From assembly GCA_963969495.1 (NCBI GenBank), contig OZ018321.1:129863120-129927119 (forward strand): 64,000 bases of DNA, written 5' to 3'. The stretch is from Ceratothoa steindachneri (lineage: Eukaryota > Arthropoda > Malacostraca > Isopoda > Cymothoidae). Numbering within the stretch: the stretch's first letter is position 1; the number at the start of each line of letters is the position of its first letter. This document shows positions 56,348-64,000 of the stretch, one piece after another. The translations under genes and the position numbers were made by a program. The notes below the pieces were generated by a model, which saw nothing but the letters and a program-made list of their open reading frames with translations, was not told the DNA's origin and ran no database searches.

Positions 56348-58050
56348 CTAGGAAATAATAAAATAATTTACAAATATAAGATTAGGAAATATCAAATTAA
56401 TTCTAAATACAGTTTATGTGAATTACAGTTATTTATTAATTAAAACGGCAATGTTTGACGGATAACGAAATATTTTTGGTAAAAATTTTCATATGTACGG
56501 GTAATATTTGTAATTTTAGCTAGACAAAAGCCTTTTAGACATTCGAGGATTGGAATAGTAAGGGATTTAAAAAATTCTTCAAAATTATTTAGAATATTTA
56601 GGTTTCGTCGTAATAAAGAAGTTCCGACGACGATAGGTTAACAATTAGATAACCATTACTAAATTAAACCCAATAACTATTTTTAGAAAAGTCTTACAAA
56701 CTTCTCTTTCAAATTATTATAGATCTGAGCACAATTAATATATTTACAATCGTGAACTTAGTTCAACAAAGTAGTTGAATAAAGGTTGGTAACCAAAAGT
56801 AGTACGCTTAGGTGTAAAAATAGATAAAACCACTCGGATACCTCAGACTGCTCTTTGCGTATCATCTCACGAAGCAAAAGTGAACGAAATTAGGGAAAAG
56901 GTCAACATCAAAGTTCTTAAACAGTTCAGAAGTAACGAGTTAGGAACAATTTTGTTAGCCAAGTACTTATTAAAAAAATACAATTGATACTTTTACCGTG
57001 TAGCCAGAATTACCGAACTTTTGTACTAGTAAAAGGTTTATTAAATAAAACCCTGCAATAACTGAGGCATAAATTGAATTCAACAACCAACAGAAGAAAT
57101 TAAACCAACAGCGAGCATTTTGAGAATGTAACAAACGTCTCCTCTGCAAGAAAGGCTGAACATAGCTGAAGGAAATGAGAAAGAGATATAATGAGATAAA
57201 TCTACAAAAATACAAACACACTCACTTCGCTAGTGATATCGCCCATAAACCATAAAATTTTTAATCCCATTTTTCAGAGATAAACCAAATAAAAAGTTAC
57301 ACGGTTTGTATGTGGAGTTGATTTATTATTGATTGATTTTAACATATTTTGTCCCCGCTCCTTACGTGCCTCCTATTTTGTTTTAGACTTTAAAATAAGA
57401 AAAAAATGATTCTAAAAGTAAAGCTATCGTATTTACTTCCTTGAATAAACTTTTCCTTCATTTTCAATATATCAGGGATTTATAATAAACTTTAACCAAG
57501 ATATTTAAGCTATTTGATTTATATTGTCCCGTGTTTTTTTATTTTGTTTTTATCTATATCTCCAGTGTGCATCACAATTTTCAGCAGTGTTGACCGCTGT
57601 ACTATCTACAGGTCCCGAAATAACTTATGACACATCTTTTAAAAATTGTTTCGGACAAAGGCAGGTTAACTACGATATAATTAAATATTAATCCTCGGAT
57701 AGCTTGCATGTGACTTCTAGGCTCTGCTGTGCAATCTCAAGTAATATTTTCCCTCACACTTTCGTAGGGAAAGTATTTATAACATTGGTCTGCGTCAAAC
57801 ATGTACCTTAGGTTTTCCGTAGTGTCTCTTAATAAAGTTTACCTCCTAAATCCGAATCTGGCATCCGTTTTTCTCTATCAGGTCCAGGTTTTGCGATACA
57901 GGGGGCGATCATAATTTTATAGTTTATACATGTCCTATATTACATCTAAATTTCAATAGTGTTTGCACTACTGTATTCGCAGTAAATTTTGTGTACATTT
58001 TAAGTAATTATGTTAATAACTTTATATCTTTGCAGGGTATAAATTTCCCT
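56348..58050. other. AT-rich DNA; dispersed repeat copy 2 at 57075-57255
   Basis: Mostly anonymous. The block at about 57075-57255 (GAATTCAACAACCAACAGAA ... CTGAACATAGCTGAAGGAAA ... TCGCTAGTGATATC) is a diverged copy of 34158-34345. No coding region is supported. Confidence 0.5.
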
Positions 58051-58055
58051 AGCAT

Positions 58056-58081
58056 TATAATAATAATAATAATAATAATAT
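58056..58081. repeat. (TAA)n microsatellite
   Basis: About nine TAA/ATA units directly upstream of the cysteine-rich exon. Confidence 0.9.
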
Positions 58082-58095
58082 TAGTTGAGTTAAAA

Positions 58096-58399
58096 ATGAA
58101 CAAAAAATGTAAGAATAGCTCCGACAGATTTTGCTATGTTTGCGGCAAAGTGACTTTTCCCGAGCAGCAAAGTACAATCCCTCCTGTAATTAAATCTTCG
58201 TATCATGCATATTTTGGAGCAAGGCTAAGAGATAAAGATAAAAGTTTTGCACCACATATCTGCTGCAAGGGATGCTACATAAGTTTAAGACGCTGGAGTC
58301 AGAGCGAACAGAAGTCCCTCTCTTTTGGTGTTCCCATGGTGTGGAGAGATGGCAAGGACCACACTACGGACTGCTATTTTTGCATGACAAATCTTAAAG
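58096..58399 (+). pseudogene. Exon 1 of a cysteine-rich, zinc-binding-like protein
   Basis: From ATG 58096 the frame reads SSDRFCYVCGKVTFPEQQ, then SSYHAYFGARLRDKDKSFAP, HICCKGCYISLRRW and FGVPMVWRDGKDHTTDCYFC before TNLK. Cysteine pairs CYVC, HICCKGC and DCYFC suggest one or two zinc-binding modules. The block order (FCYxCGxxT, YFGxxxxDxDKxxAPHICC, VPMVWRxxKDHxxDCYFC) matches a predicted invertebrate protein family that I recall as uncharacterised and multicopy. The exon ends at a good donor, CTTAAAG|GTGAGC, in phase 1. A longer reading into the intron is possible but lacks family sequence. No promoter was identified. Confidence 0.6.
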
Positions 58400-58600
58400 G
58401 TGAGCATTGTATCAAGTATTTAAGCTTTCTGTATTATACTGGCTCCTGGAAATGTCATTATTATGCAAAGACTTAGCATAAAATTACAAACTAACATAAT
58501 TCACTACTTCAACATGAACATATCTTTTACTAAACATTTATGTACTATCTGCAACTCCAAATCAATTCCTTTATGTAATATGCAATTATATTTTCCAGAG

Positions 58601-58855
58601 GTATAAATAAGAAGAATAAACATAATGCGGCATAACCAGATGTTCCTTCTGCCATCAAACCCCTGCACCATGGTCCAGGAATTCCTAAACCTTCTCCTCC
58701 TGAACATATAGAGGTCCATGAGGAGATTAATATGGAAGTTGATCAAGATTATGACACATCTGAGTCTTATCAGATTTCCACACATGATATGGTGTGCATT
58801 AGCTGGTCCTTAAAAAAAAATCTAGCAGTGAGTCGTAGTCGCCACCGACTTTAGC
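58601..58855 (+). pseudogene. Exon 2 of the cysteine-rich protein, with nonsense codon
   Basis: After a pyrimidine-rich acceptor (ATTTTCCAGAG|GT) the phase-1 frame continues exon 1 as GINKKNKHNAA, TAA (58633-58635), PDVPSAIKPLHHGPGIPKPS, PPEHIEVHEEINMEVDQDYD and ends at a stop near 58853. In the recalled family the position of the TAA is a tyrosine before PxxPSAxxPxxHGxxxPxP, so one base change explains it. The acidic stretch agrees with the family. The expected C-terminal helical part (NDLxRDLxLSK) was not found downstream. Confidence 0.55.
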
Positions 58856-59090
58856 CGAGTTCAACCAAAATTGGAGTTTTTTCTTCTGGATGAACCCGAA
58901 CTGTCGATACGTCTGCCTGGCTGGATCCTAGCCGATCGATATTTTTGTCTGTAGCACTCTTTTTTAAATTAATCGCGGATAAGAGTTCTGGCTTAATAGA
59001 CGAATAATCTATTTTCGCTTCTGTTGGGAGGGCAACGAAGATTTCTCTTAGACGAGAGTTGAGCAACGGGAGCAGGCGGCCTACTCCTTC
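58851..59090 (-). pseudogene. Possible LTR-retrotransposon gag fragment
   Basis: The minus strand reads LLPLLNSRLREIFVALPTEA, KIDYSSIKPELLSAINL and ends VRVHPEEKTPILVELG. The LPxEAKxDYxxIKxxLL pattern resembles a helix pair in gag proteins of LTR elements. No zinc knuckle, protease or LTR was seen nearby. The call rests on one short motif. Confidence 0.25.
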
Positions 59091-59303
59091 AGACTAAATG
59101 TCCAACCCATTGACTTCTAAGATCTTTTCGAAATGGGTTAAGTAAGTGAAAATGAAATGAGCAAAAATATCAGAAATTATTTCTATTAAAACAACAGCTG
59201 AAATAATGTATAAAATCAAATAGGATCGACAAAAATTATTTTAAATTCATGGAAAATGGAAATTATATCAACTGCATTCGCTTTGTATTAATAATGTTCA
59301 ACA

Positions 59304-59493
<190 letters not shown>

Positions 59494-59639
59494 ACACACT
59501 GCAAGAAAGAAAAAACGGAATAACCTTTTCTTCTTGTCTTCGTTTTTCTTCTTTTTTTCCTCACATTCATTCTTTTGTTCGTTCTGAACGTATTCGATCA
59601 ATTTCTTGCCCAAAAGGCCCCAAATTATACCACAGTGAC

Positions 59640-60105
59640 AAATAATATACAAAATAATAAAAAAAAATATAGATGTTCGGGTAGCGCTGGTGAGTGAATG
59701 TGGTGAGATAAGGGGTGGAGACGATGAGGTAGGTTCTCTCCAGGGACCGACCTGATCCCCCAATTCCATTACGATTCTGCTTGAAGAAGGCGGCGACGGG
59801 AGCTTCTTGTTAAAGAGGGCTCCACGCTCGTGAACTCCGAGGAATCTTGGTGCCTCTGTGAGTGGTGGGGGGCTAAGTGACCTAGCAACGCGTAGAGTCA
59901 CGGAGAAACGCCGAGATATGGTTTTCTCGCTTAGGGAACCAGAGTGAGGCTGTTTGTAGCTTCGGCTCTGAAAACGGGAGTACGAGCCTGGGTCTGCACT
60001 GACCTGCAGACCAACGGGGTAAGGAGCACCCATAACTGGGACCTATCTCCTCTCTAAAGACTTGGTGCTTCAATGATTTACCACTACACCGAGATAGATG
60101 GCAAT
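59640..60105 (-). mobile_element. SINE-like unit with tRNA-like head
   Basis: On the minus strand, from about 60105, the sequence starts CCATCTATCTCGGTGTAGTG with a GTAGTGGTAAATCA stretch that resembles a tRNA A box, and has AGGTCCCAGTT about 50 bases on as a weak B box. A GC-richer, non-coding body follows to about 59690 and an AT-rich run (ATTTTTTTTATTATTTTG-like) forms the tail. Length and layout fit a tRNA-derived SINE, but the boxes are imperfect and no second copy is in the window. The 256-codon open frame crossing it is not a gene. Confidence 0.35.
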
Positions 60106-60480
60106 TACTGCCACCCCAGACACTGTGCAAGCTTTACTACCGAGGATTAAAAGAATTCATCTTTTATACTCGAAAATCGGGAGAGGTTCACATGGCTCCG
60201 AAAGTAGATTTGATATCAAGCGCCGTTCTTCGGGTGAGAGAGGCTTGATTATCGCCTCCATTTTGTCCTTTGAAAACTTCCTGGAACCACGGGAAGCCAA
60301 GATGGGCTCCCATCTATTAATAACCAGGCGAGGAAGGAACGCGGTGGTTATCTAAAATGGTCGGCGGGCTCTTCCGGCGGAAGACCATCAGATATCGGGC
60401 CGAAAGGGAAAGGTTTGATAACCGGCCAGCTCGGAAAGGAGGTGGGGAAATGTGGGTACATTATGCTATTCTCTTACACC
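60106..60480. other. GC-richer block of unknown nature
   Basis: Base composition contrasts with the AT-rich surroundings. It has an 85-codon plus frame (60098-60355) without known motifs. It could be an LTR, a further SINE or an old exon; none is supported. Confidence 0.3.
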
Positions 60481-60814
60481 ACTTAATCTCAAATGATCTA
60501 ACATTTTAGAAAGAATGCACTCCAGATTCAAAAGAGGCAAATAGGCTTCTATGAATCATATATAGCAAGACAGTACATGTATATGCTTAAATTGAACTAT
60601 ATTATCCTTCCCAAATCGAAAGTGCTTGTGAAACCTTATTGGAGAATGTAGTGTCGTTCTGGTCTCCTTACATTGGAAAAACATTGTGTAATTTGAAGGC
60701 CTCCAGCGCCGATCACGAAAATTAATTCCTGAGATTAGAAAAAGATCCTACAAAGACACAGTCACCTCTATTTCTTTTTAATGAAAGATCGACATGTGCG
60801 CGGCTAAATTATTG

Positions 60815-60845
<31 letters not shown>
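60815..60845. repeat. (AAT)n microsatellite
   Basis: About ten AAT/TAA units. Confidence 0.9.
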
Positions 60846-60847
<2 letters not shown>

Positions 60848-63800
60848 CATTATCAGGTAGGGAGAGATAAGAGCTCAGATATTCGCACAAAAAAAATCCT
60901 TTAATTTCCAAAGCTAAAACTGTAGTATCTGACTCAGGCATTCCATTTTTTCAACCTCCTTCTTGCTGACCCATCCTCCCTGCTTCTGTTAACCCCTATG
61001 GCATCAACAAGCAATCTTCTTTCTTAAGTAGCAAAATTTTTTAATACCGTCGACTAGTTTGCTGTGGTTTCACGTTTTTTTTGCGAAAGACAGATTATTA
61101 GGTTAACCCTGTCTGGTTCCACCTCTAACTACCTTGAATTATATGCCAATGGTTAATCTAAGGTAGGAGTATCTTTTCTCTCCAAAATGTATTCACATTG
61201 GGTCAGTGCAAGAAATTCCCGCCCCGTTAACCTCATGATAAATATTAGTTAATTTTTAGTTCACCAAAAATTTTAATCATTAGCATCCATCATAGCTAAT
61301 CGTGCGACTCAGCCATCATCAGCCATTCCTCTGTTCATATCCATAATTATCTCAAGTTGGCCTCTAGTCAAAAGAATGAGATAGGATTGGAACAAACGTT
61401 GTCAACCTGCTATTTAAACCAAACTGTCAGGTAAAACCTGTATCTAAGGATGATATTTGCTTTATCTCCTACGATCAGAGGAAAATAAGTGACAATTCTA
61501 CACCATTTCTTAGGTTTGTAAGTTGCTGGCTCATATCATATGATGAGACTTAGCCCGCTTATTTTTTCTGATCTCGGGGACCAACTCCTTTCCAAAAACA
61601 TCTTTTCCCACTACTATTTCAGCGAGTTTAGAAAATGGGCTTGGATGTACTCGACCCCGGATAGTTAAACCGAGCTTTGATGCGCGCCTACCACACTTTT
61701 ATTGGGTGCATTGATGGTAATGATCATGATGAAAGTGTGTTGACGTGAAAATGTTGGAATACCACTTAAATGGTCGAATGATTATCCAAATAAATGATTG
61801 AGAGAAAAGAGGACTGAGAAAGGCTATGATAGGTGAAACTGGAGTGATGGGCGGGAGGCATGTGAGGGGGTTTGCTAGAGGACTCTTTGGCCCGAGGATG
61901 AAGCCTGATGACGAAATCCTATATTAAATAGCACCTCATTGCTATTAAGGGCCAATGGCGTGAAAAAAAGTGTTTCATAGAGCTGTGATTTATCGCAAAC
62001 TCTGATTTAGGAGACTCTTATTGGTGACAGAAACCGGGAAGGGGGCACATCTCTCACAAACCAGTCACTGTTTTGCGTCTTTTCTGTTTTATCTTAGACA
62101 TTTCAAGCAGAAAGACATAAAGGACACTTTTACACCTATTTGATGAACCCAAACGTTATTTTTCCCTTTTCGAAGGGGAAACTCTAATAAAGGCAGGTTG
62201 TATTCTCGAAGAGACGTTTTTCTAAAGGAAATATGCAAGCTCCATCTCCCGGTTATAAGAAACTCTGACAAGGGCGTCAGTTGAAGTTTTCGCGAAACTA
62301 AATTGAATTCCAAATGTTTTGAATTAAAATAGAAGGATGGATTTATGGCTAAAGCTTGATCAAGTGATAGGTTGTTCACGTGTTTCACTGAAAATTTGGA
62401 TCCAATTTTTATTTGTAAGTACCTTTCTTTGTACCACTTTCTTCATGTAGCCTTCGAAAGCACACTTCCTAGTCCGGCACTCAAGAATTTAGAAATGATG
62501 TAGTTTTTTTGTAGTATACATTTAATTTTTATTCTAGATAATATGTGGGGCTGAAAGCGAATGATGTAATTTTAAGTAGATAGAACTATGGTCAAATGTT
62601 TTCCAGTGGCATATTTTGTGGTATATAAACTTTATTGTTTACACTTTATAACTAGACTATTCATAATTTTTAGGGACACCCTACAAGAAGAATAAAATTA
62701 TATCTATTGGTTTCATGGATTTTATGACTTAGCGCCCACTAAAGATCAGAGAATGACTTATGAGATTCGTTCCGGCAAGATATCAACTTGAGGAGCAAAT
62801 CGTGAGCGTTGGTTCCGCATTTATTGGTCTTTGTAACTTAGGGGCTTCCATTTGTTGAAGGGAATTACCTACAACTTCTCTCTCAATCGGATTAATATCT
62901 TTGTTCTAGTTTCGAGACCATGGATATGTTCTTGTACCCGTGCACTTTCGTTACTTATGTCAGATGAAAATGAATTGCGCTGTATCATGCTGGAAAACGC
63001 ATGGATCGTTACCGAAATGGTTAGAGGTGGTTCTTGGGATTGTTATTAGGTTATATTTTTTACGCTTCTTTGTTTTTATAGGTATTTTTGGCCTTAAATT
63101 TGCCTCTGTAAAAACCTTTGAATAGGACTTTATTTTAGAATTGGATTTAAATCGTATTTTTTCTTTGTTAGATAAATGACCCATAGATGACAAAAAAACT
63201 TTAGAATATCATATTTGCCATTCCATGTGTTAAAAATTTCTTAAGGGTGACAATGTAACATTTAAATAAAAAAGAACATATGTAGTATCCTGATGGAGTG
63301 AATAGTTTTAAAGAGAGGACTGCATACCTTGTTTAATAAGTTTAAGAAAGGTGATTAATATCCCCAAAATGAATATTGAGGAGGAAAATGTTATTGTTAA
63401 TGTCACAGTGTTAACTACAATTAAAGACAATACAAATTAGTCAAAGGCTTGTCATACAAAATCATCGCCCCCAAATTGCAAAAGTGTATTCAGAGGGAAT
63501 TTGAATGCTTCCTTTGTTGGCTCCATAGTATAAACCTTTGCATCCACAACTTCTAACAGTTTAAAAATCTGAAATTATGAAACACTTTTGCATCAGGTCA
63601 CTTAAACAACTCAACTGCAGGAAAATATTTAGAAGAAATGATAATGTTAGCACAACACTAAATAATTTTCATCTCCTAAAACACAGATTCCAAGATTATT
63701 TTTTATCTTCGAATCGAAAGACGTTTAATAATAGTCGAATACCTTTGCTAATAATAACAATTACTTTTTTAGATTAATAAATTCATTTTATAGACATATT

Positions 63801-64000
63801 TACTGAACTAAATAGCTCACGGAAAATACAACATTACTTGACTTTTCTGCCCTATAAGGGGATATATGGGGTGGGGGATAGTGGTTGTCGGTAGTGTCGG
63901 GGGAACTGTTTCAGGTCTACCCGTCGTGTTTGCTCTGAATCCAAAGGTTTTTAGGCAGATTCCGCTTCTAGGCTGTATTCCAAAAGGTGCCTTGCTTACC
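60846..64000. other. No recognised gene or element
   Basis: Only short open frames without recognised domains. A GGGACACCCTAC sequence at about 62673 resembles a mariner-type terminus but has no partner. The last 150 bases are G-rich. Confidence 0.4.

Noticed and set aside
61905..61916. CTGATGACGAAA, resembling a hammerhead ribozyme core
   Set aside because: There is no stem II between the two conserved boxes, and flanking stems could not be drawn, so an active ribozyme is not supported.
62852..63125. MNCAVSCWKTHGSLPKW, briefly considered as the start of a THAP-like zinc finger
   Set aside because: Only the first cysteine spacing fits; the later C2CH residues are absent.

Overview
The window looks like repeat-rich, AT-rich nuclear DNA from an invertebrate, most likely an arthropod. 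The reasons are the mix of Jockey-, CR1-, I- and RTE-like LINEs, a Ty3/gypsy element, Penelope-like GIY-YIG remnants, mariner-like debris, very many (AT)n arrays, and the absence of dense or operon-like genes. No species can be named from the sequence. There is no rRNA, no intact tRNA and no CRISPR array. Nearly every coding signal belongs to a mobile element carrying stops and frameshifts. The only host-gene-like signals are a two-exon cysteine-rich gene near 58.1-58.9 kb with one nonsense codon, a weak exon candidate near 1.0-1.2 kb, and a weak potassium-channel-like pore motif near 28.7 kb.

Layout. 0-7 kb: a LINE tail, a gypsy protease fragment, a decayed DDE-like gene of a family I recognise but cannot name (2.7-5.0 kb, minus), an RTE-like RT fragment and a Penelope-like GIY-YIG fragment. 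7.2-13.6 kb: a long, decayed Jockey-type LINE on the minus strand (copy A) with gag, endonuclease, RT and a long 3' UTR broken by a possible solo LTR. 13.9-20 kb: three more Jockey-type remnants in mixed orientation. 20-24.9 kb: a second GIY-YIG fragment, a mariner-like transposase tail, a 765-bp element with long inverted repeats and a perfect 8-bp target duplication, and a 750-bp GA-rich tract. 25-34.4 kb: a truncated CR1 LINE, tRNA-like sequence, two degenerate minisatellites and a large inverted repeat around AT arrays.

34.7-45.9 kb is a nest. A minus-strand gypsy element (LTR, 66-bp leader repeats, gag, protease, RT) is split by a truncated CR1 LINE and cut off inside its RT by an almost complete but mutated I-type LINE with an RNase H domain. 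At the outer end the gypsy LTR meets an inverted partial copy of itself, forming a 99-bp palindrome. 45.9-50.8 kb holds the best-preserved element, a CR1-group LINE on the plus strand with ORF1, endonuclease, RT and an AAAT-type tail and only a handful of lesions. 50.8-56.3 kb carries two tandem minus-strand LINE 3' fragments, an inverted RT piece, and Jockey-type copy B, which is truncated in its endonuclease domain. 56.3-64 kb is mostly anonymous AT-rich DNA apart from the cysteine-rich gene, a 186-bp AT array and a SINE-like unit.

The elements do not form a cooperative pathway. The region is best read as layered insertions whose order can partly be worked out. Assignments rest on reading translated motifs by eye; no similarity search was run, and element ends are approximate unless a duplication or repeat defines them.
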